Shown: piece by piece, positions 1 through 8,694 of the stretch
Position numbering within the stretch: the first letter of the stretch is position 1
How the letters are laid out: every line of letters starts with the position of its first letter
Assembly (NCBI RefSeq): GCF_030381805.1
Contig: NZ_JAUDRH010000008.1
Location: 1 to 64,000, forward strand
From: Chlorogloeopsis sp. ULAP01
GTDB taxonomy: Bacteria > Cyanobacteriota > Cyanobacteriia > Cyanobacteriales > Nostocaceae
Length of the DNA stretch: 64,000 bases
Direction of reading: 5' to 3'
Notes under the pieces: generated by a model
Databases searched by the model: none
The model's input: only the letters and a program-made list of their open reading frames with translations
Told to the model about the DNA's origin: nothing
Translations under genes and position numbers: made by a program

Positions 1-89
1 CAGAACCGTCGTCCGTCGTCTTGGGGCAAGGGGCAAAGGGCATTCATGCATTGGCCAATGCCCAATTCCCAATTCCCGATGCCCGCGAA

Positions 90-114
90 ATCCCCCAGAC
101 TTCAGTCGGGGGAT
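90..114. repeat. short intergenic hairpin
   Basis: Seven-base arms ATCCCCC and GGGGGAT enclose an inner GACT-TC-AGTC stem, giving one strong hairpin with a single bulged A. No T-run follows. Its ACT-NN-AGT core resembles other small hairpins in this window (19658, 26113, 26533). The rest of the first 230 bases shows no gene. Confidence 0.6.
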
Positions 115-232
115 GAGCTTAACTTCCTCACCTCCTTGTTCCCATGTCTGCTTGTCACCTCTAACCTCCAGATTCTAGCCCTTAGTTTCTTGCGCTTTAT
201 TCTGCACTATATTTCTTGTTTCTACAAATAGC

Positions 233-511
233 TTATAGATACTTTTGCAGTATTTTTTCTAGCTGCTGCACTGTTACACGGGGAGAAGGGCGGGGTATAG
301 GTTGCATCTTCTCCTGTTTGTCATCCTGTTTTAGTACAAATAAAACAGGAACTTCATATTGATAAGCACCAAACCAATCTTCACGAGTGGTAATATCCCG
401 AATTTCTAACTGTACAGACGCAAAATTTTGCATTTGTATAATTTCTTCTAGCTTTTCTTGCAAACCCTCACACAAATGGCATCCCGGCTTGCTATATAAA
501 ATTAATTGCAT
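233..511 (-). CDS. glutaredoxin-family protein (DUF836 type)
   Basis: A 92-residue thioredoxin-fold protein. The N-terminus has a beta strand followed by the redox motif CHLC at residues 11-14. The later sequence YEVPVLFV carries the cis-proline typical of glutaredoxins. The length fits the short DUF836/glutaredoxin-like family, which is presumed to exchange thiols in the cytoplasm, although the partner is unknown. The ATG has GGTGG a few bases upstream. It stands alone, with non-coding DNA on both sides. Fold and active site are seen in the sequence; the cellular role is inferred. Confidence 0.85.
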   Translation of the reverse strand: MQLILYSKPGCHLCEGLQEKLEEIIQMQNFASVQLEIRDITTREDWFGAYQYEVPVLFVLKQDDKQEKMQPIPRPSPRVTVQQLEKILQKYL

Positions 512-657
512 TTGTTTCCACCAATTTTGGCTGTATCCACAATTATCATCACTACAGTCTCGGCTTCGGGTGCTGTCAACCTATAGCTATTTAATTGTAA
601 AAATACATCTATAACAGCAACAGAAATGCGTTTCTTACCATCTATAAAACATAGATT

Positions 658-1776
658 TCAAGTTTGCGCCGTAAATTCTTCAGGTGCAATGCCCCAATTC
701 ACCCAAACTATGGCTTCTCGCGCCGATTTTACATCCGGTGGTACGCGCAATACATGAATAAATCCCGTACTGGGACAAGTCATTTTTAATAAATAAATTG
801 GCTCGAAATCAATTTCTTTTTCTATTTTTAATAATGTATATTCTTGATAGGAATCTAGCTCTACTGCCTGCAATTGTTGGATAATACGAGCGTAGCCAAT
901 ACCCTGAATTAACACACGCCTGAGTTCCGCATTTTTTTCTGTTAACAACCACGAAGGCTGCCATTGATGTGGATGTAGCTTGCCGTATTTTTCTGGTAAG
1001 GTGACACCATGATGGGCGTAAAGGCTGTATCCGTCTGCAAACTGTATGGCGGGTTCACCTTCGGCGTGGAGGCGGTTTTGTTCATCGAAGCTGATTTTTG
1101 TGGGGCGATCACACACTACTGCTACCCTTTGGTAAGGGAATATCCAACCGCAAGACTGTGCTACTAATTGAAAGATTGGTAAAAGTTTTTGATCACCTTT
1201 GTAATTTAATGCAGAAGTCCAAAAATCTAACCAACTACAGTAACTACAAAAGCTAGCAGCAGGAATAAAATTACTATCATATTTTTCTTCCAATTCCTCT
1301 GTTAATTGACGATATAATTCTGTAAGATTAGTGTCTATTTGTAACTCGATACCATCTGCTAAGTCTATTTGTAATTGCTGACTTATATATTTCATTTGTG
1401 AAATGAATTGAAAATACAATGTTGTTTGAATATGGGTATGGATATCACTAGGATGTCTCAGAGCTAAATTATCTATCTGATTTTCTTTTTGTGCTGAAAA
1501 GAATTTTGAAATACCTAAACGCAACTGCAAAAAATTCCAGTTTAGTGGTTGAATAATTAAGCGTTCCAGCTTTGGCAAAGTCTTATTCATCGCTTCATAA
1601 GGACTTTCACAAAAGCTAACTTCTGGCTCATCAAGATTGCATAATTTATAAATTTCTTTTACTGCCTTAGTAGCTTGTTGTTGATTGATTCGCTCGGTTG
1701 AAAGTGCTATTTTTCTCCACTTTTCCCGATAGAATAAAATTAAAGTCTCTTGTTCTGGAGTTAGTTTATCTAACAT
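658..1776 (-). CDS. conserved protein, DUF6745-like
   Basis: A 372-residue soluble protein with no signal peptide or membrane segment. The N-terminal third is helical and charged. The centre has SFCSYCSWLDFW, followed by a stretch around residues 215-255 (EGEPAIQFADGYSLYAHHGV) that resembles the repeated 'GPAI-x-W-x-DG-x-x-LY-x-x-HG' pattern I associate with DUF6745 proteins, which often occur near leucine-rich-repeat proteins in cyanobacteria. The family has no established function. The assignment rests on recalled motif similarity only. The start is the first ATG of the open frame. No operon partner is evident. Confidence 0.6.
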   Translation of the reverse strand: MLDKLTPEQETLILFYREKWRKIALSTERINQQQATKAVKEIYKLCNLDEPEVSFCESPYEAMNKTLPKLERLIIQPLNWNFLQLRLGISKFFSAQKENQIDNLALRHPSDIHTHIQTTLYFQFISQMKYISQQLQIDLADGIELQIDTNLTELYRQLTEELEEKYDSNFIPAASFCSYCSWLDFWTSALNYKGDQKLLPIFQLVAQSCGWIFPYQRVAVVCDRPTKISFDEQNRLHAEGEPAIQFADGYSLYAHHGVTLPEKYGKLHPHQWQPSWLLTEKNAELRRVLIQGIGYARIIQQLQAVELDSYQEYTLLKIEKEIDFEPIYLLKMTCPSTGFIHVLRVPPDVKSAREAIVWVNWGIAPEEFTAQT

Positions 1777-2063
1777 ACTGTTATCAAAAATATATCTACT
1801 TTAAAAATGACTTCAGAAATAAAAACCTGCTAGAGATAGGGCTTTTACAATACTCATTCTATTCTCTACCTATACTGCACACTTGCATTGAATTATGATT
1901 TTGCTGTGATGCAGTTGCTATAATTTATTATGTCAAAGTATGAGTGTAATATCTGCATCAAGTATGCCGATATCCTTCCAGAGTGCATGGCTGTCGCCAC
2001 AATAAAGCGAAGCCGGCGACTCCGAAAGCTCCTACTACGTATATGGAGGCAGACTACTTATAC

Positions 2064-2708
2064 TTAATTGCAGAATATGTTGGAATATCCAGAGCGAAAA
2101 GAATGCACGCTTTCTTTTTCTGGGTGAAATTGATGTCGCCAAATGCAGCCAGTATCATTTCCAAGGACGTGAATAGATACTGAAGGAGCAAATACTGTTG
2201 TTGTTTTTACTGCATGGATATCATCATCTGGGGGTAAAAGTTTGTAGATATCACCAACTTTCAGTTGTCGCACTCCAATTACTTCTAGTTGGGCATATCC
2301 TTCTACATCGCCTCGATCCACGCGGCGGTAAACAGTTTCTTCTTGTTTGCCTTTATACAAACCAACTAATCCCCAAGCCAAATGATCATAGACAGGAGTG
2401 GTTGAATTAGGAGGGATTACTAAACTAAATACACTTAACGAACGATCCTTGGAACGATAAAGTAGCCATTGCCCAATACCACCACCCATTCTGCTATCAG
2501 GATTCGGTTGAACAAAACGTTCCGGTAGCCAATTTTGTGTTGTCAGCAGTTGCTTAAAATAAGGTTCAAGCAGACTGAGAGTTTCAGCGCGATCGTAATT
2601 TGTGCGAGAGTTGATCTCATGAACTACGGTAACAAATTGCCGCAGTTGAGAACTGTCAATAAACCATTGGTCTTCTGTAAGCGGTTCCTGAATGGTAGTG
2701 TGATTCAT
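2064..2708 (-). CDS. cysteine-dioxygenase-like cupin
   Basis: A double-stranded beta-helix protein of about 214 residues. The stretch VYDHLAWGLVGLYKGKQEE contains the H-x(n)-E pattern of a mononuclear iron site, and DDDIHAVK supplies a second-motif histidine. The pattern fits the type I cysteine dioxygenase/COG5553 group of predicted metal-dependent enzymes, which oxidise small thiols or related substrates; the substrate here is unknown. The frame also opens at a TTG four codons upstream (2720). I prefer the ATG at 2708 because GGAA lies at a suitable distance before it. It is a single gene with a long empty region behind its start. Confidence 0.75.
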   Translation of the reverse strand: MNHTTIQEPLTEDQWFIDSSQLRQFVTVVHEINSRTNYDRAETLSLLEPYFKQLLTTQNWLPERFVQPNPDSRMGGGIGQWLLYRSKDRSLSVFSLVIPPNSTTPVYDHLAWGLVGLYKGKQEETVYRRVDRGDVEGYAQLEVIGVRQLKVGDIYKLLPPDDDIHAVKTTTVFAPSVSIHVLGNDTGCIWRHQFHPEKESVHSFRSGYSNIFCN

Positions 2709-3301
2709 GGGAAATTCCAATGAAAAGACGAAAGAAAAATGTCAATTCAAGATTTAAAATTGACAAACGTTAAATCTTTGCATAAGTAAGAAGTTAGTTG
2801 CTGTTTGTCAGTTGTTTTGTTGGATTTCTACACACACCAGCAGGATGAAATCTCAACCTTTGTTGATAGCGTCAAAGTAAAAAGGCTCAAATCTTGAATT
2901 TAGGGCAAATTTTTATGGTTGTAGAGCCATTTACTTCCACATAGTAGCTCAAATAGCTACCCTATTAATTGTTATAGCATAGCCACATATCTTACTGCCG
3001 TTAGTTTCTGCCGCTCATATCATCACGAGCTTGTTTACTGTTGGATATTGACTATTGGCACTGTATCAAATTACTTTAAGAATAATTTCAATATATTAAT
3101 GAATATAATGTAATGCTGGCAATAAGAGTTTCATAAATATTGCCAGAAAGCAAAACCCAAGCGCCCCTATCTTCAACACAGCCCTTGCTATGAAATAATC
3201 TCTTCTATATTCCCTGTTAAAAGTTCCCCCAACCCTATTTTTAAGTTAGCTAATCATGGACAACATACAACGCTTGCGAGGAAATAGTTACTTAATATTA
3301 C
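2709..3301. other. intergenic region without a gene
   Basis: Nearly 600 bases with no convincing reading frame or hairpin terminator. The only recognisable item is a segment at about 3210-3250 (core CCCTGTTAAAAGTTCCCCCA) that recurs in near-identical form at 47586-47622 behind the alpha/beta hydrolase gene, so it is a dispersed repeat. Confidence 0.6.
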
Positions 3302-4999
3302 TTAACTTTTTACGAATCGCCTGAAAGTATTTTTGACAGTTAACCAGTTACTAGCAATAGGCATCCGCCAACCAGTACCAAAAGCGCGATCAGTGATTTT
3401 TAAGCCAGGAGGTGCTTGTCGCCGTTTGAATTCTGCACGGGCTACCATTTGAATCACTCTATCTACTACTACAGGATCGTGACCGTTGGCAACAATTTGA
3501 GCAGGTGATTGGTGATTTTCGATCAGGCGCTGCAATATGTCATCTAAGACATCGTAAGGGGGCAAAGAATCTTGATCAACTTGATTGGGTTTGAGTTCGG
3601 CACTAGGTGGTTTAGTCAAGACATTTTGGGGAATGATTTCGCCATTGCGATTTAACCAATGGCAAATTTCATAAACACGGGTTTTGGGAACATCGGCAAT
3701 CACTGCTAACCCACCGTTCATATCGCCGTAGAGAGTACAGTAACCGACTGCCATTTCTGATTTGTTGCCAGTAGATAAAAGAAGATTGCCAAATTTGTTA
3801 GAAATTGCCATCAACAAATTACCCCGAATCCGGGATTGAATATTTTCCTCAGCCAGTCCAAACTCGGTATTGGCAAACAAATCTGCTAAGGATTTGTCAT
3901 ATGCTTGCATTAAGTTCCCGATTGGCAGGGTTGTAGTGCTGATGCCGAGATTCTCTGCCAAAGCCAAAGCATCTTGAATAGAATGCTGGGAACTGTAGGG
4001 TGAAGGCATGAGTACACCAAAGACATTATCTTTACCAAGTGCTGCTGTGGCGATCGCTGCTACAAGTGAGGAATCAACCCCACCGCTCAAACCTAGAACT
4101 ACTTTAGAAAAGCCACTTTTGCGAACGTAATCCTGTACGCCCAACACTAAAGCTTGCCAAATTTCTTCTTCTTCACATTCGTAGTTAGGTGCAACAGAAC
4201 TTAGCTGTAGATCTCGCTCCTCTTGATCAAAATCGATGATTACCAAGTCGGGTTGAAAACCGTGGGCGCGACAAATAATCTCACCTTGGCAATTTAAAGC
4301 AAAGCTTCTGCCATCAAAAATCAAGTCATCATTGCCACCCACTTGGTTAGTATAAATAATTGGTTGCTGAAAACGCATCGCACTATGACTGAGCATTGTT
4401 TCGCGAAATCGTTGTTTGCTGACAGTGTAGGGGGAGGCAGACAAATTGACGATAAAATCTACGCCTAAAATTGCTAGATCAGCAATTGGATTGGCAGTGT
4501 AACTACGTTTACCCCAAAATTCCTCATCATTCCACAAGTCTTCGCAAACTGTGACACCGATGTTGATACCATCTAAGGTAAAATAATTTGCTTGCAAGCC
4601 TGGTTCAAAATAACGGCGTTCGTCAAAAACATCGTAAGTAGGTAAAAGCCGCTTGTGGAAAACTTGTTGTACTTTGCCTGCTTCTAACCAGGCAATACTA
4701 TTGAATAGGTTTTTACCGCCGGTGATGTGGGCTTGAGTATTTTCTTCTACAGTTCCAACCAAAACAGCTAAATGGGGCGGCAAATCTGTTGCTAACTGTT
4801 GCAAGGTAATAGTCATTGCCTCTACAAAACTAGGATTTAATAATAAATCCCGTGGAGGATAACCACATAAAGACAGTTCTGGTGTCAACAACAAACGCGT
4901 GCCTTCTGTTACTGCTTGTTGTGCTGCTTCTAAGATTTTTTGGGCGTTTTTGGGTAAGTCACCAATAGTAGGATTCAGTTGAGCGATCGCTATTTTCAT
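3302..4999 (-). CDS. nadE: glutamine-dependent NAD+ synthetase
   Basis: A 565-residue two-domain enzyme that converts nicotinic acid adenine dinucleotide to NAD+, using ATP and ammonia from glutamine. Residues 1 to about 270 form the nitrilase-type glutaminase domain with the Glu-Lys-Cys triad visible as PELSLCGY (E41), FHKRLLP (K116) and VCEDLW (C152). Residues from about 280 form the synthetase domain with the ATP-pyrophosphatase loop SGGVDSS at 305-311. The length is normal for the family. It is the last gene of the pncB-nadD-nrtR-nadE run, 134 bases after the regulator gene. Confidence 0.95.
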   Translation of the reverse strand: MKIAIAQLNPTIGDLPKNAQKILEAAQQAVTEGTRLLLTPELSLCGYPPRDLLLNPSFVEAMTITLQQLATDLPPHLAVLVGTVEENTQAHITGGKNLFNSIAWLEAGKVQQVFHKRLLPTYDVFDERRYFEPGLQANYFTLDGINIGVTVCEDLWNDEEFWGKRSYTANPIADLAILGVDFIVNLSASPYTVSKQRFRETMLSHSAMRFQQPIIYTNQVGGNDDLIFDGRSFALNCQGEIICRAHGFQPDLVIIDFDQEERDLQLSSVAPNYECEEEEIWQALVLGVQDYVRKSGFSKVVLGLSGGVDSSLVAAIATAALGKDNVFGVLMPSPYSSQHSIQDALALAENLGISTTTLPIGNLMQAYDKSLADLFANTEFGLAEENIQSRIRGNLLMAISNKFGNLLLSTGNKSEMAVGYCTLYGDMNGGLAVIADVPKTRVYEICHWLNRNGEIIPQNVLTKPPSAELKPNQVDQDSLPPYDVLDDILQRLIENHQSPAQIVANGHDPVVVDRVIQMVARAEFKRRQAPPGLKITDRAFGTGWRMPIASNWLTVKNTFRRFVKS

Positions 5000-5133
5000 T
5001 TTCCAGTTCAGGCTTGGGTGTTTCGATTTGAGATTAGCAGCGATTGGATAGCGGATATAACAAATAATTAATTTTTGGAAAATTACAGATTAATAATCAG
5101 TTATATCTGTAATTATGTTTGTTGCAAAGTTAG

Positions 5134-5880
5134 TTAAATAAATACCAAAGGTTTATCCTTAAAAGGGGCAAAAGCTTCAGCATTGAATTTATATAATGTT
5201 GCTGGACGCCCTGCTCCTCGTGACACTTTGATTCCGGTATCGCACAAAAAACCTAACTTGAGTAGACGTGCTCTAAAATTAGAATAATCGGAAAAATTTT
5301 CTCCTAAAACTGTAGTGTACAACTGATATAAATCATTCAAAGTAAATGTTTCTGGTAAGACTTCAAAAGCCACCGGACTGTACTCCAATTTATTTCTTAA
5401 ACGTCTGTGTCCATAAGCCAGGATCTCGTTATGATCGAAAGCCAATTGCGGTACCTGCTTGACTGGATACCAAGCAATACCAGCTACTTTATCAGCAATT
5501 AATTCGGCTTCTTCAAATCGTACTAAGGCAAAGTAACTGACGCTGAGATAACGCACTCCATAACTATCTGTTGCTTCGCGCGGATCGCGTTTTGGCCCGC
5601 CAAAGGTATACAGTTGTTCTAAATAAAGATTTTTAACCCTGATTTTTTCAGCCATGATGCGATATGCCGCATCTTCTAGCGACTCGCCTTGACGCACTAA
5701 AGTACCGGGAAGTCCCCAATAATTTAAAAAAGGTTCTTGCTGTCGCATTACTAATAGTACTAACAGCCGATTTTGGGCAGTATCTACAGAAAAAATTACG
5801 TTATCAACGCCGACCTTAAAATCTGCCAAAGGTTGTTGATTTAGCGAATCTGCAAGCTTTTTTGGGATGCGTCCTGGCAT
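5134..5880 (-). CDS. nrtR: NrtR-type Nudix-like transcriptional regulator
   Basis: A 248-residue protein with an N-terminal Nudix fold (about residues 20-160) and a C-terminal winged-helix-like region (about 165-248, ending in RGAGRPATLYKF). This is the architecture of NrtR, a repressor of NAD biosynthesis that senses ADP-ribose. The Nudix box is degenerate: after GESLEDAAYR the usual REXXEE catalytic glutamates read RIMAEK, so pyrophosphatase activity is probably lost while ligand binding may remain. It overlaps the end of nadD by 40 bases, so the two are translationally linked. The likely binding site is the palindrome at 7881-7909. A catalytically weak ADP-ribose hydrolase is the alternative. 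Confidence 0.85.
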   Translation of the reverse strand: MPGRIPKKLADSLNQQPLADFKVGVDNVIFSVDTAQNRLLVLLVMRQQEPFLNYWGLPGTLVRQGESLEDAAYRIMAEKIRVKNLYLEQLYTFGGPKRDPREATDSYGVRYLSVSYFALVRFEEAELIADKVAGIAWYPVKQVPQLAFDHNEILAYGHRRLRNKLEYSPVAFEVLPETFTLNDLYQLYTTVLGENFSDYSNFRARLLKLGFLCDTGIKVSRGAGRPATLYKFNAEAFAPFKDKPLVFI

Positions 5881-6440
5881 TTGTACAAATGCTGTTGGTG
5901 AATATAGTCAATTACAGAGGGTGTGAGAGCTTCGGGATCTCCACTTTCACGATACGCTGTTGAGGATACTGGTGGGCCTGTTAACTCAGCGATCGCTATT
6001 TTTGCTCCCAGGTTTTCTAGTGTCTCTAAGCTAGATTGGTCTATCACATATCCTGGTCGCGGTACTACCAGAAGTTGTACTTGTTGCAACAAATCTTCAA
6101 CCTGATACCAACGAGGTAGCTGAGTTAATAAATCTGAACCGACTACCAAAGTAAACTCTGTATTTTCTCCCCAACGTTCTTTTGCTTTTTCCACTGTTTC
6201 CAGCGTTCTCAAACTACTTAGTTGTTGTTCCAAGCTAATATTGTGCCGTGGCGAATCTATGTTGGCAATTAATAGTTGTAACATTGCCACCCGATGCTCT
6301 AGTGGTGTTTGGTGAGATTTAAAGGGATTATCTGCTGACCATACCACAACGCGATCATAATGGTGGGAGAGCCACTTAATGATAGCTTGATGTCCGGCAG
6401 TTGGTGGATCGGCACTTGTTCCAAATAAGGCAATTTTCAT
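5841..6440 (-). CDS. nadD: nicotinate-nucleotide adenylyltransferase
   Basis: A 199-residue nucleotidyltransferase-fold enzyme that adenylates nicotinate mononucleotide in NAD synthesis. The N-terminus FGTSADPPTAGHQAII is a variant of the GxFxPxHxGH signature, with the second histidine kept at GHQ. VVGSDLL and PRPGY match conserved NadD segments, and the late SSTAYR resembles the ISSTxIR motif that binds ATP. It sits between pncB (31 bases upstream) and the regulator gene, which overlaps its 3' end. The short upstream gap contains a TTGTTAATTG tandem repeat directly before the ATG. Confidence 0.9.
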   Translation of the reverse strand: MKIALFGTSADPPTAGHQAIIKWLSHHYDRVVVWSADNPFKSHQTPLEHRVAMLQLLIANIDSPRHNISLEQQLSSLRTLETVEKAKERWGENTEFTLVVGSDLLTQLPRWYQVEDLLQQVQLLVVPRPGYVIDQSSLETLENLGAKIAIAELTGPPVSSTAYRESGDPEALTPSVIDYIHQQHLYKCQDASQKSLQIR

Positions 6441-6471
6441 TTTGTTGTTAATTGTTAATTGTTAATTGCTA

Positions 6472-7851
6472 TTAGCCATTAACCAAGACTGGTTTTTGAT
6501 GTGTTTTCTCTGTCAATTCCCGCAAGCGATTGGAAATCGCCATTGGCACCGAAACAGGGTTCTCTAGAAGTCGAGTTTCTTCAGGTAAACTTTTTACTGA
6601 AGCAGCTGTACGTTCTCGGATAGTGCTTAAAGTTTCAGGTACTTGGATTCTTTTACCTGCTTGCATAAACAATTGCAATAAAGGTTGTTCTCCTAGAGGA
6701 TTTTCATCTGCCAATCCCAAACAATCTGCTTTCACTTTTTCTCCCATAAACGAACGAAATACCTGCTTGCGCCCTGGATAAGTCATTTTTCCGCTCGACT
6801 CTTTCATGACGGGAATGCCATCAATTTCTACCAATTTGTAAACTCCGTTTACGGGTTTTCCTGTTACCAGTCGCGTTCCTACTCCATAGGCATTGATTTC
6901 AGCACCCGCAGTTTTTAGTCTTTGAATTTCCTGCTCGTCTAAATCACCACTAGCAACAATTGAGACATTTGGTAAAAGCGATCGCACTTGTTTTGACAAA
7001 GTGAGTAAATCCCCAGAATCCAGTCTGACTCCCACTAATGTCATTTTTCCTGAGCTTATCTTTACAGCTAATCGTTCGGCAGCAGCGATAGTGTCGTATG
7101 TATCTATTAACAATGGCGCATCAGGGAAATACCGTTGAAACGCCTCAAATGCTTCGTCTTCACTACCTTCGGTTGCTGCCAGCGCCATAACCAAAGCGTG
7201 TGCCATCGTACCACTAGGTTTTTCGTCTAGTTGTAGCGCTGCTAACACGTTTGATGTCGCATCAAAACCTGCTGCCAAGGCTGCCCGTGCTGCCCACAGG
7301 GAGGCTTGAGGACTAAATGCCCTTCTGGTGCCAAATTCTAGTAGCTGCGCTTGCTCTCCTGCTATATCACGCATCCTAGCTGCTCGCGTGGCAATAAGAG
7401 TTTGGTAGTTCAGGGTATTAAGTAAATAAGTTTCCACTAACTGCGCTTGCCACAAAGGTGCTTCCACTCGCAATAAAGGCTGATTCGCAAAGACTGCTGT
7501 TCCCTCTGGTACAGCCCACACATCCCCGGTAAAACGTCCCGATTCCAAAATCGACCAAAAGCGATCGCTTACATGAGCAAAAATTCCCGTTGCCTGTAAA
7601 GCCTCGATTTGAGATGAGGTGAAGCGGAATTTTTCCAAATATGCCAGCGCCTGTGTCAAACCCATCGCAATTAAATAACCAAAACCCTCTGGCAATTTCC
7701 TGACAAACAATTCAAAACTTGCTCGTCGTTGCTCTAAACCTTCACCCGTGTAACAAGCTGCCATTGTCAGCTGATACAAATCGGTCAGTAGGCTGTAGTC
7801 ATCCGCAGAGAGTGTCAATTCCTGGTTTTCCGTACCTGGGAAACGTATCAT
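6472..7851 (-). CDS. pncB: nicotinate phosphoribosyltransferase
   Basis: A 459-residue salvage enzyme that makes nicotinate mononucleotide from nicotinate, PRPP and ATP. Family signatures are visible: LLTDLYQLTMA near the N-terminus, ELFVRKLP, FGTRRAFSPQAS with the catalytic histidine position replaced by the usual R-x-F/H context, IDTYDT, and VRLDSGDL in the phosphate-binding region. The length is standard. It is the first gene of the NAD operon and starts 29 bases after a perfect palindrome, so it is probably repressed by the NrtR-like product encoded two genes further on. Confidence 0.93.
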   Translation of the reverse strand: MIRFPGTENQELTLSADDYSLLTDLYQLTMAACYTGEGLEQRRASFELFVRKLPEGFGYLIAMGLTQALAYLEKFRFTSSQIEALQATGIFAHVSDRFWSILESGRFTGDVWAVPEGTAVFANQPLLRVEAPLWQAQLVETYLLNTLNYQTLIATRAARMRDIAGEQAQLLEFGTRRAFSPQASLWAARAALAAGFDATSNVLAALQLDEKPSGTMAHALVMALAATEGSEDEAFEAFQRYFPDAPLLIDTYDTIAAAERLAVKISSGKMTLVGVRLDSGDLLTLSKQVRSLLPNVSIVASGDLDEQEIQRLKTAGAEINAYGVGTRLVTGKPVNGVYKLVEIDGIPVMKESSGKMTYPGRKQVFRSFMGEKVKADCLGLADENPLGEQPLLQLFMQAGKRIQVPETLSTIRERTAASVKSLPEETRLLENPVSVPMAISNRLRELTEKTHQKPVLVNG

Positions 7852-7880
7852 GCGATCGCGCCTTTTCCAGAATGCTTCTT

Positions 7881-7909
7881 TTATTTATGGTAGTTTTTAC
7901 CATAAATAA
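7881..7909. promoter_or_regulatory. perfect palindrome, candidate NrtR operator
   Basis: Twelve-base arms TTATTTATGGTA and TACCATAAATAA flank a 5-base spacer GTTTT without a mismatch. The site ends 30 bases before the pncB ATG, where a repressor would block transcription of the NAD operon. No T-run makes it a terminator. NrtR repressors bind palindromes in front of NAD genes, and this operon encodes one, so the link is a strong inference rather than something shown. Confidence 0.7.
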
Positions 7910-8063
7910 TGTCAACTCATAGGCAACAATCGTAGAAATAAGCTGAAATAAGGTATTTTTACAGATATATTAATATAATTTTTGCCCAATATTTAATTAT
8001 TTTTAATAGTCAGAATTAGTAATAGTTCAGTTTTCCCTTAGTCACGAATGATTAACCACCAAT

Positions 8064-8091
8064 GTAGAGACGCGATTAATCGCGTCTCTAC
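8064..8091. repeat. 28-bp perfect palindrome (GTAGAGA family, copy 1)
   Basis: Fourteen bases, GTAGAGACGCGATT, are followed at once by their exact reverse complement. Two more 28-base palindromes with the same GTAGAGA ends lie at 19730 and 50512, so this is a dispersed family. Confidence 0.85.
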
Positions 8092-8095
8092 CTAA

Positions 8096-8262
8096 CTACT
8101 GTACGGGAGGCAGCGCGCCCTTGCGGAGCCAGTGCGCCCTTGCGGGTTAAGCGCGTTGTAGCACCTGGCGTCGGGTTAAGCGCGTCGAGTGCGACTGCCG
8201 TGCGGGTTTAGAAGATAGATTATCGGTTTGTGCCGAAAAATAATCAGCAAAACCCGCCCCTA
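8096..8262. repeat. compound repeat: AT-rich inverted element with GC cassette inside
   Basis: The outer element starts CTACTGTACGGG and contains GCGGGTTT (8202) and AAACCCGC (to 8257) as inverted arms around GAAGATAGATTATCGG. Inside its left arm lies a GC-rich cassette (8109-8199) bounded by GGCAG and GACTGCC. A copy at 17771-17834 lacks the cassette, and one at 55860-55978 has a shorter one. The remainder of the 7.9-8.46 kb gap shows no gene. Confidence 0.7.
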
Positions 8263-8463
8263 CCAATGACGATATACTTAGCTCTGTTACAATTAGAATC
8301 AAAAGGAGAAGTTTGGCATTTTTGGCAAATTTAAGCTTTGCAAAACTCTATCAAAAAATATTGCAGAGGATATAAATATATTGAGACTTTGAGAAAGTCA
8401 AAAGCGTTAGACTTAAAGTATAGACATTCCCCTTTAAACACTTAAAAAATGGGAGTCTAAATT

Positions 8464-8616
8464 ATGAGGGCTATCTCTAAACTTCTAGCTAGGCTTACCC
8501 AGTATATTACTGAAGCAGCAATACGGATTTTTGGCCCCAGTGATGATGCGTATCCTAACATTGGGGTACAACCCTTTAGTGGCGATCCCTATAAAGAAAG
8601 AACAGCCAATTGGTAG
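8464..8616 (+). CDS. small conserved-looking protein, 50 residues
   Basis: A short gene with good expression signals: GGGAG stands 8 bases before the ATG, and a strong hairpin terminator begins 32 bases after the TAG. The product has an amphipathic N-terminal helix (ISKLLARLTQYITEAAIRIF) and a proline/glycine-rich tail containing YPNIGVQPFSGDPY. The tail reminds me of small proteins conserved in cyanobacteria, but I cannot name the family or a function. Codon use and the matched signals support a real gene. Confidence 0.7.
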   Translation: MRAISKLLARLTQYITEAAIRIFGPSDDAYPNIGVQPFSGDPYKERTANW

Positions 8617-8648
8617 ATGAGATATAAAATAAAGTCAATTAACATCAA

Positions 8649-8688
8649 AATCGGTGGAAAAAGAAATCTGACTCCACCGATTTTCTTT
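8649..8688. terminator. bidirectional hairpin terminator
   Basis: Ten-base arms AATCGGTGGA and TCCACCGATT (8649-8658 and 8673-8682) are followed by TTCTTT. It lies between the convergent ends of the small gene at 8464 and the minus-strand gene ending at 8695, so it may serve both. Confidence 0.85.
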
Positions 8689-8694
8689 AACTAA

